Counted from the stretch's first letter, positions 1 to 8,567 are shown. The stretch is 54,329 nt of DNA from Thermotogaceae bacterium (GCA_026993805.1 JALWSA010000039.1:1-54329), one strand, 5' to 3'. Numbers and translations are program-made. Notes: generated by a model from the letters alone, not told the origin.

Positions 1-1105
1 TCTCAACGAGCCCTGCTCTTTCGTAAAACTGCGCTATCCTTGAGGATAGATAAGCCGGATAGCCTTCTTCTGCGGGAATCTCTTCGAGCCTTCCCGAAAG
101 TTCCCTTAAAGCTTCCGCCCACCTTGAAGTCGAATCGGCCATTATGGCCACATGATACCCCATATCCCTGAAGTACTCGGCTATCGTTATTCCGGTGTAG
201 ATGCTCGCTTCTCTCGCAGAAACAGGCATGTTCGAAGTGTTGGCGATCAGTATCGTTCTGTCCATGAGCGGCCTGCCGGTTCTCGGGTCCTTCAACTCTG
301 GGAACTCCTTCAAAACTTCCGTCATCTCGTTTCCTCTTTCACCGCATCCTATGTAGACTATGACATCGGCGTCCGCCCACTTCGCGAGCTGGTGCTGTAG
401 CATCGTCTTCCCGGTACCAAAACCACCGGGTATCGCTGCCGTTCCGCCCTTCGCAATCGGGAAGAATGTGTCTATAACTCTCTGGCCGGTTATGAGCGGA
501 ATCTCAGAAGGTTTTCTCCTTTTAACAGGCCTTGGAACCCTGACCGGCCAGACCTGATACATCCCAAGAGTCCTTCCATCTTCAAAAACGAGAAGGACAT
601 CGTCTATCGTGTACTCGCTCTTGGTGTTGACTTCCTTCACCTTCCCGCTAACATCTGGCGGAACCAGAAGTTTATGGACTATCCCGCGCTCCTGAACCTG
701 TGCGTAGACTTCCCCGGGCCTTACCTGGTCTCCTACCTTTTTTAGAATCTCGACTTGCCACCTCGCATCCTTGGGAAGCGGGAAAGCATCTATTCCGCGC
801 TCTATGAACGGTCCTTTCGAAAGCTCTTCAACGGCCTTTAGCGGCCTTTGTATTCCATCGTAGATATTTCCTATCATTCCCGGTCCCAGGATAACGGAGA
901 GCGGCCTTCCGCTCCCTTCAACGGGCTCGCCTATCTTAAGACCGGAAGTCTCTTCGTACACCTGGATGGTGGCGTTATCGCCATTAAGCCCTATTACTTC
1001 ACCAACGATCTTCTTCTCACCAACTCTGACCATTTCGTTCATCAAAAAGCTTCCGCCCTTGGCGACAACAACGGGACCGTTTATCTTGACGACCTTGGCC
1101 TTCAT
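1..1105 (-). CDS. atpA: V-type ATP synthase catalytic subunit A (C-terminal part cut by window edge)
   Basis: This is the nucleotide-hydrolysing or ATP-making subunit of a V/A-type rotary ATPase, in the cytoplasmic A3B3 head. About 368 N-terminal residues are visible, out of roughly 580-600 usual for the family, and the frame is open to the left edge. The N-terminal beta-barrel begins [11 protein letters not shown] and is followed by the family's long insertion. The Walker A loop GGFGTGKT lies near residues 227-234, with GERGNEM and [13 protein letters not shown] after it; this form of the P-loop separates V-type A subunits from F-type beta subunits. The ATG overlaps the atpE stop as ATGA, so translation is probably coupled. 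Subunits B and D are expected beyond the left edge. Confidence 0.95.
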   Translation of the reverse strand, partial: MKAKVVKINGPVVVAKGGSFLMNEMVRVGEKKIVGEVIGLNGDNATIQVYEETSGLKIGEPVEGSGRPLSVILGPGMIGNIYDGIQRPLKAVEELSKGPFIERGIDAFPLPKDARWQVEILKKVGDQVRPGEVYAQVQERGIVHKLLVPPDVSGKVKEVNTKSEYTIDDVLLVFEDGRTLGMYQVWPVRVPRPVKRRKPSEIPLITGQRVIDTFFPIAKGGTAAIPGGFGTGKTMLQHQLAKWADADVIVYIGCGERGNEMTEVLKEFPELKDPRTGRPLMDRTILIANTSNMPVSAREASIYTGITIAEYFRDMGYHVAIMADSTSRWAEALRELSGRLEEIPAEEGYPAYLSSRIAQFYERAGLVE

Positions 1106-1671
1106 CTCATCTCACCAACCTTTTTCTCCACCACATCGTAAATTTCTTTCTCAAGACTTCTTATGAAATCTCCGAGCGAAACTACCACCCTTAGCCTGCT
1201 TTTCTTTCCCTTCAAAACAAAGCCGTCTTCTATGCTTTCATCGACGAGTATCTTTCCCTTGTACATCTCCTGCAAGATCTGACGGTCTTTCTCCGAGCAA
1301 ACGAGATCGAACTCTTCGTCCATCTCTCTCGATGCCTGCTCGTACATCTTTCGCAAAACCTTCTTTCGGAGCTCTTCGTCCTGCTTTAGCACTTCCACCA
1401 TGGCATCCTTTAGCATCTTCACCATGCGCCCCTTTATCTCAAGCTTTGCCCTTCTCAGCAGCTCCTGTTGCTCAAGCTCATACTTTCTCTGAAGCTCCTG
1501 TTTCCTTTTCTCTTCAAACTCCATGAGTGCTTTCATCTTTTCTTCGTATTCTCTTTTCAGCTCGCTCAGCCTTTGCTCGTGCTCTTCCTTCAAAATCGCG
1601 TGAAGGTCTGTCTTTTCCCTTTCTTTGGCTTTCTCTATTATCTGAAAAAGTCTTTCAACCTTCTCTTCCAT
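1102..1671 (-). CDS. atpE: V-type ATP synthase subunit E (peripheral stalk)
   Basis: A 189-residue protein with a long, highly charged coiled coil in the first 110 residues or so (many E, K and R in heptad-like spacing) and a compact C-terminal domain. This is the build of subunit E, which pairs with the G/H subunit to make the peripheral stalks holding the A3B3 head still. The C-terminal part contains [11 protein letters not shown] and ends in EKKVGEMR. It sits between subunits F and A, its stop overlaps the atpA start by 4 bases, and its start lies 17 bases inside atpF. Sequence identity is weak in this family, so the call rests on build and operon position. Confidence 0.88.
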   Translation of the reverse strand: MEEKVERLFQIIEKAKEREKTDLHAILKEEHEQRLSELKREYEEKMKALMEFEEKRKQELQRKYELEQQELLRRAKLEIKGRMVKMLKDAMVEVLKQDEELRKKVLRKMYEQASREMDEEFDLVCSEKDRQILQEMYKGKILVDESIEDGFVLKGKKSRLRVVVSLGDFIRSLEKEIYDVVEKKVGEMR

Positions 1672-1978
1672 CTATCTTCACCCCGATCGCTTCTTCCACA
1701 TACCTCGTTATGAAGTTCTTATCGCCCTTCCAGCCATGTCTGTCCGGAATGACGAAGAGAAGCGGCAGCCCCTTGCTCAGCTTTATTCTCTGGACTTCTT
1801 CCGGAATTAGCTCTGCGATCTTTTGAGTAACAAGGAGTATCCCAACGGAAGAGTCCTTCAACACTCCTTCAAGGACTTTAAGGACTTCTTCCCTTTCGTG
1901 AACCACGACACCCTTTATCCCGGCGAGTCTCAACCCTATCTGGGTGTCGATGTTATCGCTTATAAGGAAGAATCTCAT
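1655..1978 (-). CDS. atpF: V-type ATP synthase subunit F (central stalk)
   Basis: A 107-residue protein of the usual size for subunit F, a small Rossmann-like protein of the central rotor stalk. It begins MRFFLISDNIDTQIGLRLAGIKG, close to the family pattern of an early beta strand, a short D-rich loop and an LAGI helix. The middle holds ILLVTQKIAELIP, matching the conserved 'ILLIT..ia..i' segment. It follows the proteolipid gene directly and overlaps atpE by 17 bases. Confidence 0.9.
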   Translation of the reverse strand: MRFFLISDNIDTQIGLRLAGIKGVVVHEREEVLKVLEGVLKDSSVGILLVTQKIAELIPEEVQRIKLSKGLPLLFVIPDRHGWKGDKNFITRYVEEAIGVKIDGREG

Positions 1979-2389
1979 TCAGACCCTCCCGAATATCATT
2001 ATCGATATGACGAGCCCGTATATCGCGACCCCTTCGGCCAGTCCGACGAATATGAGAGACCTTCCGAGCATTCTCGGATCTTCGCTTATCGCTCCTATAG
2101 CCGCAGAACCCGTAAGCCCAACGGCTATTCCGGCACCTAAAGCCGCAAGACCCGTTGAAAGCGCAACGCCTATCATCGCGTTTCCGTTCACTTGCTTCTC
2201 ACCGTCCGCGGTCTGAGCGAAAAGAGCAGCAGGTGAAAGGATCATGCCTATCATAAGAAGAAGGGCGCTAAAGGTCACCACTTTTTTGAAAACTTCGAGT
2301 GCGTCTTTTCTCGTTGAATTTCTGTATTTGACTGCGAATATGAACGGGAGTGCCACCGCCACAAACGCTACCGCCGCTCCTATCATCAT
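1979..2389 (-). CDS. atpK: V-type ATP synthase subunit K (rotor-ring proteolipid) with N-terminal extension
   Basis: The membrane rotor-ring subunit that carries the coupling ion. The last 70 residues or so form one helical hairpin: a Gly/Ala-rich first helix, the loop AISEDPRMLGRS, and a second helix with the ion-carrying Glu in GLAEGVAIYG. Ahead of it are about 65 extra residues with two hydrophobic stretches separated by a basic loop; the second (LLLMIGMILSPAALFA) resembles a signal sequence, as in the pre-proteolipids of some A/V-type enzymes. I see no Gln in helix 1, and a Gly replaces the Ser or Thr that often follows the Glu in Na+-binding rings, so H+ coupling seems somewhat more likely. 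That last point is inference. It overlaps atpI by 4 bases. Confidence 0.92.
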   Translation of the reverse strand: MMIGAAVAFVAVALPFIFAVKYRNSTRKDALEVFKKVVTFSALLLMIGMILSPAALFAQTADGEKQVNGNAMIGVALSTGLAALGAGIAVGLTGSAAIGAISEDPRMLGRSLIFVGLAEGVAIYGLVISIMIFGRV

Positions 2390-4233
2390 TTCACCTCCCA
2401 GTTGTATGTTACCGGCTTGAATTCTCTCCCATCTCCGGAATAAAACTTACTGAAGAACTCGTAGAACTCAAGCCTGATCGCCTGTATGAAGACGACCAGA
2501 CCTTCAAGGAATATCAAAAGCAAGTTTCCCAGAAGGAGCGCCATGAACTTTCCAAACGGGCTCGATGACATCTTCGCCATCGTGTAAAAAGCGATGAAAA
2601 GCCCGGCGTGATTCATAGCAAAAGCGCCAAGCCTGATGAAAGAAAGGGTGTTGGAAAAGAACGCTATGAGCTTGTCGAATGTCTCGAAAACTCCAAGGAC
2701 AATCCTTTCTCCAAGACTTCCTTCACCGAATATCACTTCGTAAAGGAACATCATGAAAATGAAGCCAAGCGAAAGGAATATCAAAGCCGGGAACGGAAAG
2801 AGCGGCTTTCCGTAGGTCATGTCCCAGAAAATGTCGGTAATAACGGTCAGATAAAGCCCGAGCCCAGAAATGCCGTTTGGATCGAATATGACCTGCTTTG
2901 CTTCAGATCTCTTTATCCTGTTTATGAGATTCAAAACCATTCCGAAAACGATCAAAAACGCTCCTATGATGATCGACAATCCCAAGAACAAAAAGATGCT
3001 CTCCATAGGCCTTGCAAAGAGCGGCTTTAATACATCAAAACCAAAGACGCTCCCGTACAAAAACCCGAAGATGGCAGAAGATATCCCAGCAAGGCTCATT
3101 ATGTACCAGAGATCAGACTTCGTTTTGCGAAAGAGAAGATATGCAAGGAGAGAGATCACAAGCCCATGTCCCACATCTCCGAACATCATCCCGTAAAAGA
3201 AAAGGAACAAAAACGAGATTATCGGCGTAGGGTCTATCTCGTCGCTCCTTGGAATCCCGTACATCTTCGTGAGCATCTCAAACGGTCTTATGAACTTCGG
3301 ATTTCTCAAAAGCGTAGGAGCAGGTCCTTTCATTTTGACATCTTCAAAAAGAAGTATATCCCCCGACTCTTCGAGATTTCGCAGCATCTTTAAACCCTTT
3401 GGGGTGACCCAGCCCTTTAAAACGACAAACTCTTGTGTGTGGCCTATCTTTCTCATGAAATCGTAAACATGCTTTAAAACGAATATCTCGCTGTAGTATT
3501 CCTTGAGAAACCTTGCGTTCTCGTAAAAGAGCTCCCTTTTCCGCAGCTCAAGCTCTTTCTTTCTGTATTCCAAAACTTTGAGTCTGTCGTTTAGAAACGC
3601 AAGCCTGTCGGCGGGATAGTCCATGACATTTGGAAGCTCAAGGACTTCGGCAGACGCGCTTTTGAAGACTTCCGTGACCTTATCCTCAATGGAAGGTGGA
3701 TAAAGTGAGAGAAAGAAAAGTGCCTGATCCGTCGATAGAGTCTGAAAGACGCACACGGGAAGATTTTCAAAAGAAGCAAGGAGCCTTGGATAGTAATCAG
3801 GATGGATCTTGCAAAGCCTTGCCTTTAAAAATCTCATTTTGTGAAGCTCCTCGAGTCTTATCTTGAGATTTGCAAGCGGGGCTATGGCTTCTGATTCTCT
3901 TTCTATCTGCGCTATTTCGCTTTCTATCTCCTGCTCTTCGCGGTCTATCTCTTTCATCTTCTCCAGAATAGACTTTGAAAAACTATCGACGCTCTCTCTG
4001 TCAAGGACGAAGGGAAGTTCCAGGGAATAAGGATCCACTTTTGGAAATTCACCGGCAGCGCTGTAGAGCTCTTTCATCACATTTAAGAGCTCATCGTAGG
4101 GGTTTTCATCGTATCTGCGAAATCCTTCGAGCTCTTCTACTTCGAAGCTCTCACTATCAAGGATTATCTTCGCAAGTCTTTCAGCTTCAGAGCGCGGAGC
4201 GACTATTCCCACAGCCCAGAGCTTTTCATGCAT
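2386..4233 (-). CDS. atpI: V-type ATP synthase subunit I (membrane stator)
   Basis: A 615-residue homologue of subunit a/I, which forms the ion half-channels next to the rotor ring. The first 320 residues or so are soluble and rich in coiled coil, including a stretch of E/K heptads near 90-120. From about residue 325 there is a string of membrane helices beginning PIISFLFLFFYGMMFGDVGHG, a family hallmark. The later SNTLSFIRLGAFAMNHAGL carries the conserved Arg expected to face the ring Glu. The C-terminus RLEFYEFFSKFYSGDGREF is also diagnostic. Full length, and overlapping its neighbours by 4 and 8 bases. Confidence 0.95.
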   Translation of the reverse strand: MHEKLWAVGIVAPRSEAERLAKIILDSESFEVEELEGFRRYDENPYDELLNVMKELYSAAGEFPKVDPYSLELPFVLDRESVDSFSKSILEKMKEIDREEQEIESEIAQIERESEAIAPLANLKIRLEELHKMRFLKARLCKIHPDYYPRLLASFENLPVCVFQTLSTDQALFFLSLYPPSIEDKVTEVFKSASAEVLELPNVMDYPADRLAFLNDRLKVLEYRKKELELRKRELFYENARFLKEYYSEIFVLKHVYDFMRKIGHTQEFVVLKGWVTPKGLKMLRNLEESGDILLFEDVKMKGPAPTLLRNPKFIRPFEMLTKMYGIPRSDEIDPTPIISFLFLFFYGMMFGDVGHGLVISLLAYLLFRKTKSDLWYIMSLAGISSAIFGFLYGSVFGFDVLKPLFARPMESIFLFLGLSIIIGAFLIVFGMVLNLINRIKRSEAKQVIFDPNGISGLGLYLTVITDIFWDMTYGKPLFPFPALIFLSLGFIFMMFLYEVIFGEGSLGERIVLGVFETFDKLIAFFSNTLSFIRLGAFAMNHAGLFIAFYTMAKMSSSPFGKFMALLLGNLLLIFLEGLVVFIQAIRLEFYEFFSKFYSGDGREFKPVTYNWEVK

Positions 4234-5239
4234 TTATACCACCCCTAATGAAATACCGCTCCGCTTCTTCCACATCCAGTTTGTATCGAACCGTCTCTAT
4301 GGCAGTTACCAGATCCTTTATCTCGTATTCAAGGACATGGATGTAGCCCGCGAGCATAGCAAATCCATCCCCACTCGATCTTAGGAGCTTTTTCGCCTGT
4401 CTGTAAAGGTACTTTTCCATCGCGCGCTCAAGCAGATATTCGCTCCTTCCTTCACGGGCGGTTGCAAAAACCCCGCGGTAGGGAGTCCTGTCCATCAAGT
4501 TCAAAAAGTCTTCCTGCGAGTTTGCTTCTGAGAGCTTCGAGAGAACATCTCTTCTAAGATGAAGTCCCAAGGGAATTATCATGTTGAGTGAAGTTTCGGG
4601 AGAGAGCTTGAAGAGTATTCTGCTTCTGAAAATCCAGAGCGCGTTCATAAGGTCTATTTGCTTTTTCAAAAACAGAAGGACCGCCTTCGAGCCGACCCTT
4701 CTCAAGAGCTTGTGAAGTTTTGTGAAATACCAAAAGTCAAGCGCATTTTCCATCTGATTCAAGTATCCCGTCTCTTTGTAGTGAAAGAGAGCTGAAGATA
4801 GATGGTTGTAGTATTCCCTGCCCTTCAAAGCCGAAACGAATTCTTCGACGCTACTTGCCTTTATGTCCTTGAAAGGATCTCCGCAGGGAAAGAACCTTTC
4901 TTCTGCGCTCTCACCAACATGAAGGAGACGCAGAATCTTCTTGAGAGTCTCTATCTCGCACCTGAGAAGGATGTGCTCTGCGACCTTCTTTTCAGGATAT
5001 GTCAGAAACTTCTTGAGATTTTCTATCTCAGAGAAAAACCTTCTGTATAGAGACGCTTCGAGCTCCCTTCTGTGTACATCGTCAGATTTGGGTATAAAAA
5101 GAGAGTAGGCTTCCTTTTCCCTTAAAAAGGAAGCTATTTCGTTGACATTTCCCTTTGAAACTATCTGCGCGAAATCTTCCCTGGTGAGAAACCTTTTAGA
5201 AAGCGCTCCTATTTTCCCGACTAAAGCCGTGTATTTCAA
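4226..5239 (-). CDS. atpC: V-type ATP synthase subunit C (rotor-ring adaptor, d-like)
   Basis: A 337-residue, almost entirely helical protein of the subunit C / eukaryotic d family, which links the central stalk to the membrane ring. It begins MKYTALVGKIGALSKRFLT and has the family's repeated three-helix bundles, such as EIETLKKILRLL and DLMNALWIFRSR. The C-terminal LEYEIKDLVTAIETVRYKLD matches the conserved end with an E-x-x-N/D-L helix. It lies between the stalk gene G/H and subunit I, overlapping both by a few bases. Confidence 0.9.
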   Translation of the reverse strand: MKYTALVGKIGALSKRFLTREDFAQIVSKGNVNEIASFLREKEAYSLFIPKSDDVHRRELEASLYRRFFSEIENLKKFLTYPEKKVAEHILLRCEIETLKKILRLLHVGESAEERFFPCGDPFKDIKASSVEEFVSALKGREYYNHLSSALFHYKETGYLNQMENALDFWYFTKLHKLLRRVGSKAVLLFLKKQIDLMNALWIFRSRILFKLSPETSLNMIIPLGLHLRRDVLSKLSEANSQEDFLNLMDRTPYRGVFATAREGRSEYLLERAMEKYLYRQAKKLLRSSGDGFAMLAGYIHVLEYEIKDLVTAIETVRYKLDVEEAERYFIRGGINA

Positions 5240-5550
5240 CCTATCGCCTTCTTGAGTATCTCTCCTGCCAATTTCGTAGATTCACCTTTGAAGCTTTCCA
5301 AAAGACGCTTTTTATCTTCTTCCAATTTCTTTCTAAAGTCTTCAAGCTCGCTCTTGTACCTTCTCTCAAGCTCTGCAAGAGAAGATTTTACCTTACTTTC
5401 AAGCTCCTGGAGCTTTTCTTCGAGCTTTCTTTTCTCTCCATCGTATTCCATTTTGAACTTTGCTTTAAGGCCTTTCTCAAATTTCTTTACTTCTTCTCTT
5501 GCCTTTCCTTCGGTTTCAACTATTTTCTTCACGATTTCTTCGAAATCCAA
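5236..5550 (-). CDS. V-type ATPase peripheral-stalk subunit G/H-like coiled coil
   Basis: A 104-residue protein that is almost wholly a charged coiled coil (MDFEEIVKKIVETEGKAREE at the start, then repeated K/E heptads). Its size, composition and place at the head of the ATPase genes match subunit G/H (NtpF-like), the partner of subunit E in the peripheral stalk. The start is a TTG with a GGGGTGATG site a few bases upstream; the only nearby ATG is in another frame. It begins 6 bases after the pckA stop and overlaps subunit C by 4 bases. Coiled coils of this kind cannot be assigned by sequence alone, so context carries most of the weight. Confidence 0.78.
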   Translation of the reverse strand: MDFEEIVKKIVETEGKAREEVKKFEKGLKAKFKMEYDGEKRKLEEKLQELESKVKSSLAELERRYKSELEDFRKKLEEDKKRLLESFKGESTKLAGEILKKAIG

Positions 5551-5556
5551 ATTTCA

Positions 5557-7212
5557 TCACCCCACGGAAAGTTTCCCCTTCCTTACAACCGTTAGCATAT
5601 CTTTCAAAGCTTCCGTAGCTTCTTCTGGCAGAGCATCCACACCACCGCGCTCTTCTTTTCTGCTCTCGACATATTCTAAGCGCATCTCAAAAGACCTTTC
5701 AAGTGCTTTCCCGTACTCTTCGTCCGACAGATCCGCTTTGAACGAATCTATCTCCATTATCTGGATGGCTCCTACAAAATCACGGAAATTCGCTTTCCCA
5801 TCAACTATACTCTCGACTATCGAAAGCGTCAACTCCTTTGGAACCTTCTTTCCCATGAAGTGGCCCGTGTTTATCACATAACACTCAACGCCCTTTTCGA
5901 AGAGCTCCTTGAATTTCTCGTAGTCATCTTTCAAAGGCCATGTCCTGAAGGGATTCGCATAGGGCTCAATGACTAACTTTGTGGTGTCAACACCCGCTTC
6001 GGCGGATGTTCTCTTCGTTGCCAGTGTTGCTCCCATGACCGATGCAAGAACGGGATCTTTTATCCTTATCACAGGTGGTATGGCGGGATCTTTCATTATC
6101 CAGAAAATCGCGTTTATCGGCTCGTCTATCTTGTCAATCCTGTTTGGCGACCAGAGCCTTGACTTTATCGCCCTTCCGTTGCCGTTCCTAATGTCTTCCA
6201 TAACCGGGACTATTTTTCCATCAGGTGTCATGGTTACTCCACAGTTCTGTATGGTTATAAGGTATTTGTTGTCGGGGGAAGCGGCGGAGTAGTCTGCTGT
6301 TTTGTCGAAGTACTGCGGTTCAAGGGCTATGGAAGAGCCGTCTGACATGTTTATGATGAACGCATCATCGTGAAGGATCGTTATGTCGTACTTTCCGCCG
6401 TGTTTTGCATGAGTCAGGGTGCTCTTCCCTGAGCCCGAGAGCCCAAAGAAAGCGGCAACGAACTTCTTCCCATCTTTTGTCTTGAATCTCTTCAACCCGC
6501 CATGACACGCTACAAAACCATTTCTGTTGGCAGTGCCCCAACCAAGAGTCAAAGTTCCCTTTTTGAATTCCCCGAAGTATCTCATCCCCAGTATTGCTCC
6601 GGCGTTGTGAATCGGATCAAAGATGGCAAGCCCCATTGGAAAATCGGGGTGTTTCCAGTCAGGGTCAGAGAATATGAAGATGTCCCCTTCGTTATAAACC
6701 TTAGAACGCTCGTACATTTCAAGGTACTCGGGGGTTTCGTGCTGGAAATTCAAGAGCCAGTTGTAAAGGAGATTCTCATGACCTTCAGGAATCAAAATGT
6801 GGTTTCTAACCATGAAGTCTTCGTGAAGGCCTGTGAAAGATATAGCGTGGTACATCTTCCTGTAGCGAGAATTAAATATAGCCTCTCTCACAAGGGATGT
6901 GTAGAACTCCGAATCTATACCTGGATCTCCTATTATCCTTCTTCCCGGAGCGTACCTTCCAGTCACGGCTCCATCGTTGAAAAGAAGGATCTTCGTTCCC
7001 CTGTCAAGATCGAGCTTTTCGGGTTTGTAGACTTCCCAATCAAGAACGATAGTTCCAGGAGAAGACTTGGCGAGCTTGTAGGCTTCTCTTCTGCTCGTTA
7101 CAAGCTCCACATTGTTCCTGTAAAATGCGGTTTCCACAGTGACCCTGAATCTTGAAAACAGAGAATTTCTGGGAGATATCTCCTCAAGCTTAAAACTCCC
7201 GATAGAAGCCAT
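5557..7212 (-). CDS. pckA: Phosphoenolpyruvate carboxykinase (ATP)
   Basis: A cytoplasmic enzyme interconverting oxaloacetate plus ATP with PEP, CO2 and ADP. In a fermentative anaerobe it may serve gluconeogenesis or ATP-yielding PEP carboxylation. It is about 551 residues, usual for the ATP-dependent family. The kinase-1a loop GLSGSGKST lies about 265 residues in, and ILHDDAF is the kinase-2 metal site. RTSAEAGVDTT and INTGHFMG follow, the region of the family's adenine-binding motifs. I chose the ATG 9 bases after AAGGAGG; a GTG further upstream abuts that ribosome site directly and is unlikely to be used. The stop lies 6 bases before the first ATPase gene, so the two may be cotranscribed. 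Confidence 0.95.
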   Translation of the reverse strand: MASIGSFKLEEISPRNSLFSRFRVTVETAFYRNNVELVTSRREAYKLAKSSPGTIVLDWEVYKPEKLDLDRGTKILLFNDGAVTGRYAPGRRIIGDPGIDSEFYTSLVREAIFNSRYRKMYHAISFTGLHEDFMVRNHILIPEGHENLLYNWLLNFQHETPEYLEMYERSKVYNEGDIFIFSDPDWKHPDFPMGLAIFDPIHNAGAILGMRYFGEFKKGTLTLGWGTANRNGFVACHGGLKRFKTKDGKKFVAAFFGLSGSGKSTLTHAKHGGKYDITILHDDAFIINMSDGSSIALEPQYFDKTADYSAASPDNKYLITIQNCGVTMTPDGKIVPVMEDIRNGNGRAIKSRLWSPNRIDKIDEPINAIFWIMKDPAIPPVIRIKDPVLASVMGATLATKRTSAEAGVDTTKLVIEPYANPFRTWPLKDDYEKFKELFEKGVECYVINTGHFMGKKVPKELTLSIVESIVDGKANFRDFVGAIQIMEIDSFKADLSDEEYGKALERSFEMRLEYVESRKEERGGVDALPEEATEALKDMLTVVRKGKLSVG

Positions 7213-7250
7213 GACGGCCACCCTCCTTTTATCATCTTGTTGACGCTAAG

Positions 7251-7280
7251 ATTTTATCTCCCAAGACCTTTGTTTTTGAA
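7251..7280 (-). promoter_or_regulatory. Candidate promoter for pckA (weak)
   Basis: Reading the minus strand, TTCAAA and TAAAAT are 18 bases apart, about 40-65 bases upstream of the pckA ATG and just after the terminator of the superoxide reductase gene. Both boxes differ from consensus, so this is a best guess for the intergenic space. Confidence 0.3.
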
Positions 7281-7290
7281 ATAATTTAAC

Positions 7291-7322
7291 GAAGAAAAGG
7301 GCCCCGTTTGGGGCCCCTTTAA
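7291..7322 (-). terminator. Rho-independent terminator after the superoxide reductase gene
   Basis: On the minus strand GGGGCCCC, a short AAAC loop and GGGGCCC form a 7-pair GC stem, followed by TTTTCTTC. It starts about 15 bases past the superoxide reductase stop and separates the oxidative-stress pair from pckA. Confidence 0.85.
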
Positions 7323-7336
7323 GGTATTACGGCCTA

Positions 7337-7717
7337 TCACTTCTTCTCCCAGAGACCGTGAATGTTACAGTACTCTCTTGCCCAGACCTCTTTCCCTTCA
7401 GGAACTTCGAACTCCGCCATTGGTTCATCACCGGGTTTGAGATATTTTCTGTAAACCACACCATCGACGATGAGTTCTATGAAGACTATGTAGTGCTCTG
7501 GCTGCATCGGGTGCTTCTGCTCCTTTCCAACCTTGACGACATACTTTCCATCGACTCTTTCAACATACGGGACATGTTTTTCGGTCGTCACATCTGCGGA
7601 CTTTGCCTCAAGGAGTGTCATCGGTTTTCCGTGACAGTAAGGAACTCCTTCTCCATCCTGAAGGACTTCTACCAAGCTCCCACAGGTCTCGCATTTGTAT
7701 ATCTCATATCTCTTCAT
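7337..7717 (-). CDS. dfx: Desulfoferrodoxin / superoxide reductase with an altered N-terminal metal site
   Basis: Reduces superoxide to hydrogen peroxide without releasing oxygen, in the cytoplasm. It is 126 residues with two iron domains. The C-terminal catalytic domain is complete: EKHVPYVE (catalytic Glu-Lys and His 1), KHPM and EHYI (His 2 and 3), and EYCNIHGLW (Cys ligand and His 4). The N-terminal desulforedoxin-like domain has Cys9 and Cys12 in CETC, but the usual adjacent Cys28-Cys29 pair reads Cys28-His29 (PYCHGKPM). So the rubredoxin-like site has three Cys and one His. It follows the peroxiredoxin gene by 14 bases, which fits an enzyme pair that passes peroxide on. The function call is firm; the consequence of His29 is not known to me. 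Confidence 0.94.
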   Translation of the reverse strand: MKRYEIYKCETCGSLVEVLQDGEGVPYCHGKPMTLLEAKSADVTTEKHVPYVERVDGKYVVKVGKEQKHPMQPEHYIVFIELIVDGVVYRKYLKPGDEPMAEFEVPEGKEVWAREYCNIHGLWEKK

Positions 7718-7731
7718 TGCTCATCCCCCTT

Positions 7732-8403
7732 TCAAACTTTCTTATGGCAGAGCCACCAATCGAAACATTCGATTTCTCCTTTTTCCTGAGCCTCTTTCCT
7801 TGCTTTAATCTGCTCCTCACTTCCAGCGGGCGGAACTATAACATGATCTCCAACGATCTCGTTGTTCGGCCAGTTGTGTGGTATGGCAACGCCTTTTTCA
7901 TCCGAAAGCTGGAATCCCTTCACCATTCGCAGTATCTCATCGACATTCCTCCCGAGCTCCTGCGGGTAGTAGAGTATCGCCCTTATGATTCCCTTTGGGT
8001 CTACGATGAAGACGGCTCTTACCGTGTTCGTTCCTTTGTTCTCGTGTATCAATCCAAGCTGGGAGCTCACCATACCGACATCATCGGCTATGACGGGGAA
8101 CTGTATCTCGACGGGCTTTCCATCGACCTTGATGTTCTCCTTTATCCACTCTATCCACTTCAGGTGGGAGAAAACCTGGTCTATAGACAAACCTATGAGC
8201 TCGGTATTAAGTTCCTTGAACTTCTCATACCTCAACTGGAAGGCTACGAACTCCGTCGTGCATACTGGTGTGAAATCCGCCGGGTGACTGAAGAGCACAA
8301 ACCATTTCCCTTTGAAGGCATCCGGAAGCACCATCTTACCATGAGTTGTGTTCACTTCAAGCCTTGGAAATTCCTCTCCTATAAGTGGAAACCTCTTTTC
8401 CAT
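7732..8403 (-). CDS. Peroxiredoxin, Prx6-type (thioredoxin peroxidase)
   Basis: Reduces hydrogen peroxide and organic peroxides using an active-site Cys. It is about 223 residues. The peroxidatic Cys sits in [12 protein letters not shown] near residue 48, with the partner Arg expected further on in the family pattern. The long Prx6-type C-terminal arm ends [15 protein letters not shown], whose two Cys match the resolving-Cys pair of archaeal-type peroxiredoxins. I chose the ATG behind AGGGGAGGTG; an upstream in-frame ATG would add residues lacking any family similarity. It is the first gene of an operon with superoxide reductase and has a very strong promoter. Confidence 0.95.
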   Translation of the reverse strand: MEKRFPLIGEEFPRLEVNTTHGKMVLPDAFKGKWFVLFSHPADFTPVCTTEFVAFQLRYEKFKELNTELIGLSIDQVFSHLKWIEWIKENIKVDGKPVEIQFPVIADDVGMVSSQLGLIHENKGTNTVRAVFIVDPKGIIRAILYYPQELGRNVDEILRMVKGFQLSDEKGVAIPHNWPNNEIVGDHVIVPPAGSEEQIKARKEAQEKGEIECFDWWLCHKKV

Positions 8404-8445
8404 AATAACACCTCCCCTAAGAATTTCTCGTTTAAAATTAATCGT

Positions 8446-8469
8446 CAATTAGATTATACTTATTAATTG
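8446..8469. promoter_or_regulatory. Inverted repeat over the peroxiredoxin -10 box (candidate operator)
   Basis: CAATTA and TAATTG are perfect 6-base arms separated by 12 bases, and the -10 box lies inside the spacer. Its position would suit a repressor of the peroxiredoxin-superoxide reductase operon. The region is AT-rich, so chance is possible, and I do not recognise the motif as a known PerR or Rex box. Confidence 0.35.
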
Positions 8470-8481
8470 CTTAACTGTCAA
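8453..8481 (-). promoter_or_regulatory. Perfect-consensus housekeeping promoter of the peroxiredoxin operon
   Basis: On the minus strand TTGACA and TATAAT are separated by exactly 17 bases, the ideal sigma-70/sigma-A promoter. Predicted transcription starts about 40 bases upstream of the peroxiredoxin ATG. It is the best promoter seen in the window. Confidence 0.85.
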
Positions 8482-8561
8482 GTTGTTTTCGGAGATAACC
8501 TCATGAAAATCCTTTGACAACTCACCGGACGTAGGTCAAAAATCTTTTAGACAAAATCCTG

Positions 8562-8567
8562 TATAAT
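8562..8567 (+). promoter_or_regulatory. TATAAT -10 box upstream of yggT
   Basis: A consensus TATAAT about 22 bases before the TTG start of the YggT gene. No good -35 box lies 16-18 bases upstream, so the promoter is only partly supported. It would give a very short leader and drive the yggT-nadK-lpt-dnaB-tdk-nnr run. Confidence 0.35.

Noticed and set aside
7219-7221. GTG as pckA start
   Set aside because: It touches the AAGGAGG site with no spacing; the ATG 9 bases beyond the site is better placed.
8514-8519. TTGACA upstream of yggT
   Set aside because: No -10 box occurs 15-19 bases downstream, and the TATAAT before yggT is over 40 bases away.
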